Assembly: GCF_019916085.1 (NCBI RefSeq)
Contig: NZ_CP049834.1
Span: forward strand, 527,501 to 591,500
Reading direction: 5' to 3'
Length of the DNA: 64,000 bases
Origin: Aquirufa lenticrescens
Lineage (GTDB): Bacteria; Bacteroidota; Bacteroidia; Cytophagales; Spirosomataceae
Part shown: piece by piece, positions 51,502 through 59,805 of the stretch
Position numbering within the stretch: the stretch's first letter is position 1
Layout of the letters: every line of letters begins with the position of its first letter
Notes under the pieces: generated by a model
What the model was told of the DNA's origin: nothing
What the model saw: the letters and a program-made list of their open reading frames with translations, nothing else
The model's database searches: none
Program-made: the position numbers and the translations under genes

Positions 51502-52464
51502 TCAAATATACGTGTTTTTTATTTCATGCGCGACGTATTCGGCGATTTTGCACGTATCAATTTCTTGGTATTTTTCGGTATTTAATTCCGCTAACAACAC
51601 TTCTAAAACCCGTCTATGGTCGAATAATTTAGCCGGGTGAGGTTTGTGTGCCAAAGTTCGGTAGATCGAATCCCACCTCTTTGCAATGGTCAGCAGTTCT
51701 GGGTCGAAATAGGTTGCCATAAACCGTTCCCAAATATAGTCTTGTGCTTGCTCATTCGGATGTATCATATCAGCCTCATAAAAACGGTAATCGCGCAATT
51801 CATCCAGCATAATTTCGTAGGCTGGGAAATAGTGCACGTTCTCAAATTGTTTGGAAACGATGTCCGCCGCTACACGCAAGGTTGATTTAGAAACCTGGTT
51901 TTCCATCATTCCGTCTTTGGTGTGGCGAACAGGAGAGACGGTTAACACGACTTGAGTCGTAGATGGGAGATTATAGAGAAGAGAGCTGAAATTGGATACG
52001 ATCTCATCTACCGTCGATAATCGTTTTTCGAAACGATCCGCCGGCATCTTGTGGCAATTAGCGACACTTTTATTTAGATGCTTGTCAAAATAACTAAATG
52101 ACGTACCCCACGTGAGGATTAAAAAGTCTGACGAAGCGACAAATGTGGAGGCTTCATTAGCCACCGAACGAATTTCTTCTAGCAAGTCAGCCGAAGAAGT
52201 CGCTGTAAAAATGGAATGGTAATCGGGGTGCAAAAAATACCCACCGTGCTCATATAAATCCTCCGGTACCTCCCCTGATATAGCCCTAGTAATCGCGAAT
52301 GGATGAAATAGGGTGCCCAAAGGCTGTGTCATTACCTCCAGTGGCAATTTACTCAAACGCGACCCCATCGAGGCGGCAAAACAAGAACCCATCGTCAGCA
52401 CCCGGCTCCGATGGTTCATCGAAACGGATGCTGCTGGGATGGAGAAAGTTGTCGTAAGATTCAT
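51502..52464 (-). CDS. GSCFA-domain protein
   Basis: A 320-residue protein of the GSCFA family, an SGNH/GDSL-hydrolase-like group found mainly in Bacteroidota and Alphaproteobacteria. The naming motif appears as TMGSCFAASMG at about residues 24-34. PLGTLFHPFAI, LTWGTSFSYFD, VVLTVSPVRHTKDG, and a late DMIHPNEQAQDYIW with a catalytic-type Asp-x-x-His follow. An esterase-like activity is expected but not shown. Its ATG overlaps the DUF885 stop by one base. Confidence 0.9.
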   Translation of the reverse strand: MNLTTTFSIPAASVSMNHRSRVLTMGSCFAASMGSRLSKLPLEVMTQPLGTLFHPFAITRAISGEVPEDLYEHGGYFLHPDYHSIFTATSSADLLEEIRSVANEASTFVASSDFLILTWGTSFSYFDKHLNKSVANCHKMPADRFEKRLSTVDEIVSNFSSLLYNLPSTTQVVLTVSPVRHTKDGMMENQVSKSTLRVAADIVSKQFENVHYFPAYEIMLDELRDYRFYEADMIHPNEQAQDYIWERFMATYFDPELLTIAKRWDSIYRTLAHKPHPAKLFDHRRVLEVLLAELNTEKYQEIDTCKIAEYVAHEIKNTYI

Positions 52465-54224
52465 TATTTCAGGGAAGTCGCCCAGTTGTTCATTTTTGTT
52501 TCCAACACGTCTAATGGCATATTTCCATCCTTCAATAATTCGTCGTGGAAATCAGAAAGCTTGAATTTAGGGCCCAATTCTTTTGTTAAACGTTCGCGAA
52601 TTTCGCGGATTTTCAAGGCTCCTATTTTATAACTTAATGCTTGGGCGGGAATGGCCATGTAGCGTTCGATTTCGGCAATTGTACCTTCTGCACTTAATGG
52701 CTCATTGTCCATCATGAATTTAATCGCTTCTTCACGAGTCATGTTTTTTGAGTGCATTCCAGCATCCACTACTAATCTTATCGCGCGGTGCATTTCATCA
52801 CCTAGAGCGCCCATGTATTGATATGGATCCGTGTAAAGACCTAATTCCTTGCCTAAACTTTCAGTATACAATGCCCAGCCTTCTGCATAAGCAGAGTTGC
52901 CTCCAAATCGGCGGAACTTAGGTAAATCAGCGTTTTCTTGTTGTAAGCTGATTTGGTAATGGTGGCCAGGAATTGCTTCGTGCAAGAATAAGCTTTCCAT
53001 TCCGGAAGTGGTATTGAATTTTTTAGCGTCCAAAATAGGTACATAGAATATACCTGGACGTGTTCCATCTTCTGATCCTTGGAAGTATTCAGCTGAGGCT
53101 GATGCGGCGCGGAAGGCTTCGGTTTGGCGAATTTCGAATGGCGTTTTAGGCACGCGACCAAACATCGTCTTTAACGACGGTTCCATCTTCTTATGAATGG
53201 CATGGAAAGCGGCTAAAACCTCTTCCGGAGTCTTATATGGGTAGAATTTCGGGTCAGTCTTCATGTGCGTGAAGAATTCCTCCAACGTGCCTTTGAAGCC
53301 CACTGCGTTCTTCGTTTTCTCCATTTCCGTGCGGATGCGTTTTACTTCGCTTAAGCCAGTTTGGTAGATTTCATCCGCCGGTTTGTCCGTGGTCGTTAAA
53401 ACACGGATTAAGTATTGATAATAGGCTGCTCCATTTTTCAAGGCGCTAATCCCAGTACTTGTACGTGCTTTCGGTAAGTATTCATTTTGTAAAAACGCAG
53501 ATAATCTAGCATAAGCTGGGAGAACTTCGTTTTGGATTGCCGCTGTGTATTCGGCAGTAAAACGCTTTTTGTCTGCTTCTGAGAATGACGCTGGGAATTG
53601 CTTTAATGGACCATAGAAAGTGGATTCCTTGATGTCCTTTACGGCGAATGCATTTAATTGAGGGATGATTTTAACTACCAAAGCTCGCGGCAATACATAA
53701 TTCTCCTTCATTCCTCTACGGAAATAAACGATGGATGAATCTAAATAGGCTACGCCTTTTTTCATTCGCTTCGCCCAGTTTTCGTAATCCTTCACCGTCT
53801 TGAAAGGCTGAATTACTTGGCCTGAGCCTAATTGAGCAAAAGTTAGGTGGAAGCCATAGAATTGATTCAATGGAGTCAAATTATCTGGATAAGTCAATCC
53901 CTCCAAACCTAATTTGATGTCACGAGTCAATAAATCATAGGTGATTTGATCGTTCGCATTCAAATCTTCGCGATTTAATGCCGCTAAAGATTGCTGGTAT
54001 TTTTCTAAAACGGATTTAACTAAAGCGCGGTGGCTATCCGTAAAATCGATGTTTAATTGATCATTGTAACGGTTATCTCCGTTTGCTGTCGCTGATCCGG
54101 GATTGAGTTTTAATTGCTCTTCATAATAATCGCCTACGATGGTGGCTAATTCGGAAGAGGGTTGGTCTGACTTTTTACAAGCGAAAAAGGTCATAAGAAG
54201 ACCTAAGTAGAGGAGTTTTTTCAT
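52464..54224 (-). CDS. DUF885 family lipoprotein, putative metallopeptidase
   Basis: A 586-residue protein. The start MKKLLYLGLLMTFFACKKS is a lipoprotein signal with the lipobox Cys at residue 16, followed by an acidic-poor linker, so it is probably anchored in the envelope. The C-terminal half has MESLFLHEAIPGHHYQISLQ (about residue 413), an HExxxHH zinc-type site, and later AYAEGWALYTESLGKELG with a distal Glu, as in M32/M3-like metallopeptidases. The DUF885 family is thought to contain peptidases. It is the first gene of the six-gene minus-strand operon. Confidence 0.88.
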   Translation of the reverse strand: MKKLLYLGLLMTFFACKKSDQPSSELATIVGDYYEEQLKLNPGSATANGDNRYNDQLNIDFTDSHRALVKSVLEKYQQSLAALNREDLNANDQITYDLLTRDIKLGLEGLTYPDNLTPLNQFYGFHLTFAQLGSGQVIQPFKTVKDYENWAKRMKKGVAYLDSSIVYFRRGMKENYVLPRALVVKIIPQLNAFAVKDIKESTFYGPLKQFPASFSEADKKRFTAEYTAAIQNEVLPAYARLSAFLQNEYLPKARTSTGISALKNGAAYYQYLIRVLTTTDKPADEIYQTGLSEVKRIRTEMEKTKNAVGFKGTLEEFFTHMKTDPKFYPYKTPEEVLAAFHAIHKKMEPSLKTMFGRVPKTPFEIRQTEAFRAASASAEYFQGSEDGTRPGIFYVPILDAKKFNTTSGMESLFLHEAIPGHHYQISLQQENADLPKFRRFGGNSAYAEGWALYTESLGKELGLYTDPYQYMGALGDEMHRAIRLVVDAGMHSKNMTREEAIKFMMDNEPLSAEGTIAEIERYMAIPAQALSYKIGALKIREIRERLTKELGPKFKLSDFHDELLKDGNMPLDVLETKMNNWATSLK

Positions 54225-54312
54225 AGTGAATTTGCTGATTTTAGAGGCAATTTACGTAAATTGGTCTTTGCATTTATACCTAAGTTACGAATTTATACAT
54301 TAAAGATTTACT

Positions 54313-56955
54313 ATGTCAGGATTGGGAGCGGAGCGCGCACGATTACAATTACGAAACGACAATAAAGGTTGGAAGAAATGGGGTCCTTATTTGACAGAAC
54401 GTCAGTGGGGAACCGTGAGAGAGGATTATTCAGCCCACGGAAATGCCTGGGGAACGATTACGCATGATATGGCCCGCTCGAAGGCCTATCGTTGGGGTGA
54501 AGAGGGAATCGGGGGTATTTCAGATAATAAACAACATGTTTGCTTTGCGTTTGCCTTTTGGAATCACCGAGATCATATTTTAAAAGAACGTTTTTTCGGG
54601 TTAACAGGAGCGGAATCGAATCACGGGGAGGACGTTAAAGAACTCTATTATTATCAGGATTCGACGCCTACACATTCCTACCAAAAAATGCTGTACAAGT
54701 ATCCGCAGCAAACTTTTCCCTACCAGAAACTGATCGATGAGTCGCAGAAACGTAACCGGAAAGAGCCGGAGTACGAGCTTTTAGATACAGGGATTTTTGA
54801 CAATAATGAATACTTCGATATCTCGATCGAATATGCCAAAGCGGACGAACAAGATATTTTGATTAAAGTAACCGTGGAAAACCTCTCGAAAGTGGCGGCG
54901 CCCATCACAGTTTTGCCTACCATTTGGTATCGCAATACCTGGTGCTGGGGTTACGAAAAATACAATTACAAACCACTTTTAACGGGTGTGGGGAATTCCT
55001 TTATCGAAGTAGATCACCGCGTGGTGGGCCGTTTTAAATTGTATGCAGAAGATGCGGATGAATTCCTTTTCTGCGACAATGAAACTAATTTTCAGCGCTT
55101 ACATAACTCAGATAATCTGTCGCATTTTACCAAAGATGGGATTAACGAATATATCGTCAACAAGAATAAGCATGCGGTAAATCCGAACCATATCGGGACA
55201 AAAGCTTCTGTCAAATACACGGATAAAATTCCGGCAGGGGGTAAGAAAGTCTACCGCTTGCGCCTAAGCAATGTGACGCAGCGCGAACCATTTGCGGATT
55301 TTGACCAAATTTTTGAAGACCGAATCATTGATGCGGATCAATTCTATGCAGAATTGCAGAAGGGAATTGAAGACGATAATTTACGTTCTTTGCAGCGCCA
55401 GGCCTATGCCGGAATGTTGTGGACGAAGCAATGGTATTACTATAATGTATTCGAGTGGATTAAAGGTGATCCGTCCATGCCTAAGCCGGATCCGAGTCGA
55501 AAAAATGGCCGAAATAGCACTTGGAGGCACATGTACGCGGCGAATATTTTGTCTATGCCGGATAAATGGGAATACCCGTGGTTTGCGGCCTGGGATTTAG
55601 CGTTCCATACCTTGCCTTTGGCCAGATTAGATCCTGATTTTGCCAAAAGACAGCTAGCCGTTATCCTCCGCGAATATTACATGCATCCGAATGGTCAAAT
55701 TCCGGCTTACGAATGGTCCTTCTCTGACGTTAATCCGCCGGTACATGCCTGGGCAACTTGGAAGGTCTACGAGATCGACAAGGAAATGAATGGCGGAAAA
55801 GGCGACGTGGTCTTCTTAGAGCGTATTTTCCATAAGTTATTATTGAACTTCACTTGGTGGGTGAACTTGAAAGATGAAGGAGGAAACAACATTTTTGGTG
55901 GTGGATTCTTAGGAATGGATAACATTGGGGTGTTCGATCGCTCCGCTCAATTACCGACCGGTGGACACCTTGAGCAAGCAGACGGAACGGGTTGGATGGC
56001 GATGTATAGCTTAAATATGCTGCGTATTGCCTGCGAAATCGCTCTAGAAAATCCGGTATACCAAGATATGGCCTCGAAGTTCTTCGAACACTTCTTGCAC
56101 ATTGCCGGGGCGATGCAGTCGATCGGTGGGGATAAATTAAATCTTTGGGATGAGGACGACCAATTCTATTATGACATGTTGCACAAAGAAGATGGTTCGG
56201 CTGAACTATTGAAGGTGCGCTCCATGGTAGGTTTGATTCCACTTTTTGCCGTGGAAACCTTGACATCTGAAATGCTGGAGAAACTACCAGCTTTCAAACG
56301 TCGCGTCGAATGGGTTTTAGCGAATCGTCCAGACTTAGCGAACTTGATTTCACGTTGGTACGAACCCGGAAAAGGGGAGACACGTTTGCTTTCGATTTTA
56401 CGTGGTCACCGGATGAAGATGATTATGAAAAGGATGTTCGATGAGACCGAATTCTTATCTGATTTTGGCATTCGTTCTTTGTCTAAATACCATAAAGAGA
56501 ACCCTTATAAATTCAATTACGAAGGAGGCACACTACAAGTCGATTATACGCCGGCAGAGTCAACGGGCGATATGTTTGGAGGGAATTCGAACTGGCGTGG
56601 ACCTATTTGGTTCCCTATGAACTACTTGATTTTGGACTCCTTATCTAAATTCTCTGACTATTATGGGTCAGATTACGAGGTAGAATTCCCAACGAATTCG
56701 GGTGAAATGATGAATATTAAAGACGCTGCGCGTGGAGTTTCTGAGCGTTTGTTAGCGATGTTTGTACCCGGAAAAGACGGAAAAATACCGATGTACGGTG
56801 AATACGATAAGTTCAAAGATCCTCATTTTAAAGATTCACACCTCTTCTTCGAATACTTCGATGGAGATACGGGCAAAGGATTAGGCGCGAACCACCAAAC
56901 CGGTTGGACGGGCTTGATCTCCGAAATAATCAGACAATTACATGGCAAAAACTAG
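54313..56955 (+). CDS. GH63-type glucosidase
   Basis: An 880-residue enzyme of glycoside hydrolase family 63 (related to mannosyl-oligosaccharide glucosidase). It starts GAERARLQLRNDNKGWKKWGPYLTERQWGTVREDYSAHGNAWGT. The (alpha/alpha)6 catalytic region contains FAAWDLAFHTLPLARLDPDFAKRQL (with the general-acid Asp region), GQIPAYEWSFSDVNPPVHAWA, and near the end NYEGGTLQVDYTPAES and NWRGPIWFPMNYLILDSL. There is no signal peptide, so it is cytoplasmic and probably acts on imported or stored alpha-glucosides. It overlaps the RidA gene by 14 nt. Confidence 0.88.
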   Translation: MSGLGAERARLQLRNDNKGWKKWGPYLTERQWGTVREDYSAHGNAWGTITHDMARSKAYRWGEEGIGGISDNKQHVCFAFAFWNHRDHILKERFFGLTGAESNHGEDVKELYYYQDSTPTHSYQKMLYKYPQQTFPYQKLIDESQKRNRKEPEYELLDTGIFDNNEYFDISIEYAKADEQDILIKVTVENLSKVAAPITVLPTIWYRNTWCWGYEKYNYKPLLTGVGNSFIEVDHRVVGRFKLYAEDADEFLFCDNETNFQRLHNSDNLSHFTKDGINEYIVNKNKHAVNPNHIGTKASVKYTDKIPAGGKKVYRLRLSNVTQREPFADFDQIFEDRIIDADQFYAELQKGIEDDNLRSLQRQAYAGMLWTKQWYYYNVFEWIKGDPSMPKPDPSRKNGRNSTWRHMYAANILSMPDKWEYPWFAAWDLAFHTLPLARLDPDFAKRQLAVILREYYMHPNGQIPAYEWSFSDVNPPVHAWATWKVYEIDKEMNGGKGDVVFLERIFHKLLLNFTWWVNLKDEGGNNIFGGGFLGMDNIGVFDRSAQLPTGGHLEQADGTGWMAMYSLNMLRIACEIALENPVYQDMASKFFEHFLHIAGAMQSIGGDKLNLWDEDDQFYYDMLHKEDGSAELLKVRSMVGLIPLFAVETLTSEMLEKLPAFKRRVEWVLANRPDLANLISRWYEPGKGETRLLSILRGHRMKMIMKRMFDETEFLSDFGIRSLSKYHKENPYKFNYEGGTLQVDYTPAESTGDMFGGNSNWRGPIWFPMNYLILDSLSKFSDYYGSDYEVEFPTNSGEMMNIKDAARGVSERLLAMFVPGKDGKIPMYGEYDKFKDPHFKDSHLFFEYFDGDTGKGLGANHQTGWTGLISEIIRQLHGKN

Positions 56956-57415
56956 TCCAGAAGAGAATTTTGCGGCCTTAGGCCTGACACTTCCACCAGC
57001 TCCTAAACCTTTAGGCGTATACAAGCCGGGTTTACATGTCGATCATTTTTACTATGTTTCAGGCCATGGCACGGTGCAGACGGATGGCTCTTTGATCATC
57101 GGTCGCATCGGAAAAGACTTGGATATAGAAGAGGGGAAACTAGCGGCGCGTCAGGTGGGTTTAGCGATTTTGGCCACCTTAAAAGCACAATTAGGATCTC
57201 TGAATCGCATTAAACGCGTCATTAAAGTCCTTGGAATGGTCAACGCGACGGAGGATTTCTTGCGTCACCCTTACGTCATCAACGGATGTAGCGAATTATT
57301 CGCCCAGGTGTGGGGGGAAGAAAATGGCATAGGTGTTCGTTCCGCAGTGGGAATGGGGACTTTGCCAGATAATATTCCGGTAGAAATCGAAGCAGTTTTT
57401 GAACTGAACGATTAA
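56942..57415 (+). CDS. RidA/YjgF-family protein
   Basis: A 157-residue member of the RidA superfamily of the longer type with an N-terminal extension (NFAALGLTLPPAPKPLGVYKPG). The trimer-forming domain has YYVSGHGTVQTDGSLIIGRIGKDL, LKAQLGSLNRIKRVIKVLGMVNAT, and a C-terminal VGMGTLPDNIPVEIEAVFEL. The Arg in GVRSAVG fits the substrate-carboxylate site of enamine/imine deaminases. It is coupled to the GH63 gene by a 14-nt overlap and overlaps nadA by 4 nt at its end, on the opposite strand. NadB makes iminoaspartate, but a link with RidA is speculation. Confidence 0.9.
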   Translation: MAKTSPEENFAALGLTLPPAPKPLGVYKPGLHVDHFYYVSGHGTVQTDGSLIIGRIGKDLDIEEGKLAARQVGLAILATLKAQLGSLNRIKRVIKVLGMVNATEDFLRHPYVINGCSELFAQVWGEENGIGVRSAVGMGTLPDNIPVEIEAVFELND

Positions 57416-58398
57416 GCGGAAACCTCCAACATAGCTTTCAAAGCCTTGTAGGCAGGAACGCGCGTTGCTTCGGGTAAATTGATTTCAGGCAACTCGTAAT
57501 ACAAGGCGTTATACAATTTCTCCAGCGTATTCATCTTCATATATGGGCATTCGCTGCACGCGCAGGTATTTTGTTCGTTTGCCGGAGCAGGAATCAAGTG
57601 CTTGTGCGGAACGGATTGCTTCATCTTGTGTAAGATTCCTGCCTCTGTTGCCACGATGAAAGTGGAATTAGGCGATGTTTCTACGAATTTCAATAGTGCC
57701 GTCGTTGATCCTACATAGTCCGCTTCTTTCAAGATCACTTCCTTGCATTCCGGGTGCGCGATCAATAGCGCATCGGGGTATTCTTGCTTTAACACGGCTA
57801 ATTTCTCTAATGAAATGTCGATGTGAACCATGCAAGCACCTTCCCAAAGAATCAATTCACGTCCCGTCTTGTGAGCGACATAGCGACCTAAGTTTGCGTC
57901 TGGAGCAAAGATGATTTCGCGATCAGCGGGAATCGATTCCACGATTTGCACCGCATTCGAAGAAGTACAAATGATGTCCGTCATCGCCTTGATATCGGCT
58001 GAACAGTTGATATAAGAAACCACGACTGCGTTTGGATGCTTCGCTTTCAATGCGGCAAATTCAGCCACTGGCACAGAATCCGCTAAGGAACAACCTGCGT
58101 TAAAATCCGGAACGACCACTTTTTTCGTGGGATTCAAGATTTTCGCTGTTTCACCCATGAAATGAACACCACAGAAGACGATTAAATCCGCCTCTGTTTT
58201 CTCAGCAGCCTGGGATAAACCTAAGCTGTCGCCTACGTAATCCGCTAGTTCTTGGATTTCACCATCTACGTAGTAGTGTGCCAAAATCACCGCATTTTTC
58301 TCCTTCTTTAAGCGTTGGATTTCGGTGATTAGTTCGACGCCTTTAGGGGTAGAACGGGCAATGTAGCCCACAGAGGTTGCTTCTTCTAGTAAATTCAT
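57412..58398 (-). CDS. nadA: Quinolinate synthase
   Basis: A 328-residue [4Fe-4S] enzyme that condenses iminoaspartate with dihydroxyacetone phosphate to quinolinate. Motifs: AVILAHYYVDGEIQELADYVGDSLGLSQ at the start, VFCGVHFMGETAKIL, and the three likely cluster cysteines in NAGCSLADS, AHPECKEV and CACSECPYMKMN. It follows nadC with a 4-nt overlap (ATGA), forming a nadC-nadA operon, while nadB is at 43869. It is an oxygen-sensitive enzyme and a probable client of the Mrp/NifU-like proteins. Confidence 0.97.
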   Translation of the reverse strand: MNLLEEATSVGYIARSTPKGVELITEIQRLKKEKNAVILAHYYVDGEIQELADYVGDSLGLSQAAEKTEADLIVFCGVHFMGETAKILNPTKKVVVPDFNAGCSLADSVPVAEFAALKAKHPNAVVVSYINCSADIKAMTDIICTSSNAVQIVESIPADREIIFAPDANLGRYVAHKTGRELILWEGACMVHIDISLEKLAVLKQEYPDALLIAHPECKEVILKEADYVGSTTALLKFVETSPNSTFIVATEAGILHKMKQSVPHKHLIPAPANEQNTCACSECPYMKMNTLEKLYNALYYELPEINLPEATRVPAYKALKAMLEVSA

Positions 58399-59249
58399 TT
58401 CGCTTTTAGGCTTAAATCTAAACTCTTCACTTGGTGGGTTAAAGCCCCCACGGAAATATAATCGACTCCAGTTTCGCCATAGGCGCGGAGTGTTTTTTCA
58501 TTGATACCGCCAGAAGCTTCTGTCGTGAAACGTCCGTTAATCTTGCGAATCGCATCACGGAGGCGATCAGGCGTAAAATTATCTAACATGATGCGCTTTA
58601 CGCCGCCAATGGCAAGAACCTCGTCTAGTTCAGTCTCGTTTCTCACCTCGATCATCACATCTACCGGTTTGGCTAAGGTCTCATTATAGTTAAACGCTTT
58701 TTCCAAAGCTTGCTTAATTCCCCCCGCAAAGTCCACATGATTATCTTTAATCAAGATCATGTCAAATAAGCCGTAACGGTGATTTACCGCTCCACCTATC
58801 TGACAAGCCCATTTTTCTGCTAATCGGAAGTTAGGAGTTGTCTTTCTAGTATCTAATAATTTTGCTCTAGTTCCCTCAAGAATGTTTACCAAAGAACGTG
58901 TGTAAGTCGCAATCCCTGACATACGTTGCATGCAATTCAATACTAAACGCTCCGCTTTCAATATCGATTGGGAGGATCCACTGACCTCTAAAACTACTTG
59001 TCCTGGTTCGATCCAGGTTCCATCCGGAATGAATAACTTCACTTGTAATGCGGAATCTACCTCCTTGAAAATAGCGACAGAAAGTTCTACTCCAGCCAAA
59101 ACTCCCCGGTCCTTTACTTTTAGTTCCGCAGTTCCTTTCGCATCCGCTGGGATCGTAGAAAGGGAGGTGTGATCGCCATCACCCACATCTTCCTTAAGGG
59201 CTGATTGGATGAAGGCTTGTACGTAAGAAGGGTCTTTGTAGTTGAACAT
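58395..59249 (-). CDS. nadC: Nicotinate-nucleotide pyrophosphorylase (carboxylating)
   Basis: A 284-residue quinolinate phosphoribosyltransferase that makes nicotinate mononucleotide, the step after NadA. Family motifs: ALKEDVGDGDHTSLS, RLVLNCMQRMSGIATYT, LLDTRKTTPNFRLAEKWACQIGGAVNHRYGLFDMILIKDNHV (the substrate-binding Arg, Lys and His), IMLDNF and EASGGINEKTLRAYGETGVDYISVGAL. It is first in the nadC-nadA operon, with a TAATTTTG element at 59267-59274. Confidence 0.97.
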   Translation of the reverse strand: MFNYKDPSYVQAFIQSALKEDVGDGDHTSLSTIPADAKGTAELKVKDRGVLAGVELSVAIFKEVDSALQVKLFIPDGTWIEPGQVVLEVSGSSQSILKAERLVLNCMQRMSGIATYTRSLVNILEGTRAKLLDTRKTTPNFRLAEKWACQIGGAVNHRYGLFDMILIKDNHVDFAGGIKQALEKAFNYNETLAKPVDVMIEVRNETELDEVLAIGGVKRIMLDNFTPDRLRDAIRKINGRFTTEASGGINEKTLRAYGETGVDYISVGALTHQVKSLDLSLKAK

Positions 59250-59266
59250 GCGTCTATTTTACGCCC

Positions 59267-59274
59267 CAAAATTA
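59267..59274 (-). promoter_or_regulatory. TAatTTTG element of nadC
   Basis: Minus-strand TAATTTTG, 17 nt before the ATG at 59249, in the 82-nt divergent gap. Confidence 0.5.
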
Positions 59275-59292
59275 CGAAAATTACCCGGAGAA

Positions 59293-59322
59293 TTGATTTC
59301 TAAGAAAAATATCCTATTTTTG
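59293..59322 (+). promoter_or_regulatory. Promoter TTG-N19-TAttTTTG of the 59332 gene
   Basis: TTG at 59293-59295, a 19-nt spacer and TATTTTTG at 59315-59322: full Bacteroidota consensus. The ATG is at 59332, so the leader is only a few bases. It excludes the upstream start at 59242. Confidence 0.7.
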
Positions 59323-59331
59323 CTACCTACA

Positions 59332-59661
59332 ATGCAAAAGAAGGTTAAAATATCCCATCTCATCCTGTTTATCCCCGTGCTTTTTTGGCTCGTGGCTAAG
59401 CCTATCTCCCTGTTCGCAGTAGAGACAGGTGCAGTAAAGACGGAGAAGACTTCTAAGCAAACGATTGTTAAGGCCGAGCAGAATGTCTATCAATCTGCCA
59501 CCAACTTACAACTCGATTTTCCACAAGATTGGAACTTTAGTAGCCCTACCGAAATCTTTGTTGCGCGCTCTATGCAAGCCATTAAATTGCCTGCATTCAC
59601 TCATCGCACGCAATTCTTACGAATTTTATTTACCCAATTTATAGCCACTCTGGCGCCGTGA
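59332..59661 (+). CDS. Small secreted or membrane-anchored protein, unknown
   Basis: A 109-residue protein starting MQKKVKISHLILFIPVLFWL, with a hydrophobic segment at about residues 8-30 that acts as a signal peptide or anchor. The rest is polar (VKTEKTSKQTIVKAEQNVYQSATNLQLDF) and ends with a hydrophobic FLRILFTQFIATLAP. I see no known family. The frame continues upstream to 59242, but the promoter at 59293-59322 shows that the ATG at 59332 is the start. It is followed within 20 nt by a heptad repeat array. The gene has its own strong promoter, so it is probably real. Confidence 0.6.
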   Translation: MQKKVKISHLILFIPVLFWLVAKPISLFAVETGAVKTEKTSKQTIVKAEQNVYQSATNLQLDFPQDWNFSSPTEIFVARSMQAIKLPAFTHRTQFLRILFTQFIATLAP

Positions 59662-59666
59662 GAAGC

Positions 59667-59805
59667 CGTCGCTAGTCGACAGTGGGCAGTGGGCAGTAAT
59701 CAGTAGCCAGTAGCCAGTAGACAGTAGTCAGTTCTGAGGCACCATTCACCACTCACCATTTACCATTCATTTACCATTTATAATTCACCATTAACAATTT
59801 AAGTT
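59667..59805 (+). repeat. Two adjoining heptad arrays upstream of secDF
   Basis: A one-unit remnant of the mini-hairpin linker (GTCGCTAGTCG at 59667-59677, also found at 47733) comes first. Eight CAGTNNN units follow at 59680-59735 (CAGTGGG twice, CAGTAAT, CAGTAGC twice, CAGTAGA, CAGTAGT, CAGTTCT). After GAGGCACC, a second class starts: ATTCACC, ACTCACC, ATTTACC (59744-59764), a 4-nt ATTC, then ATTTACC, ATTTATA, ATTCACC, ATTAACA, ATTTAAG up to the secDF start. No promoter consensus for secDF is clear inside it. Confidence 0.85.

Noticed and set aside
59242-59331. Longer form of the 109-residue protein
   Set aside because: A full promoter consensus lies at 59293-59322 inside this extension, and the extension overlaps the nadC start.
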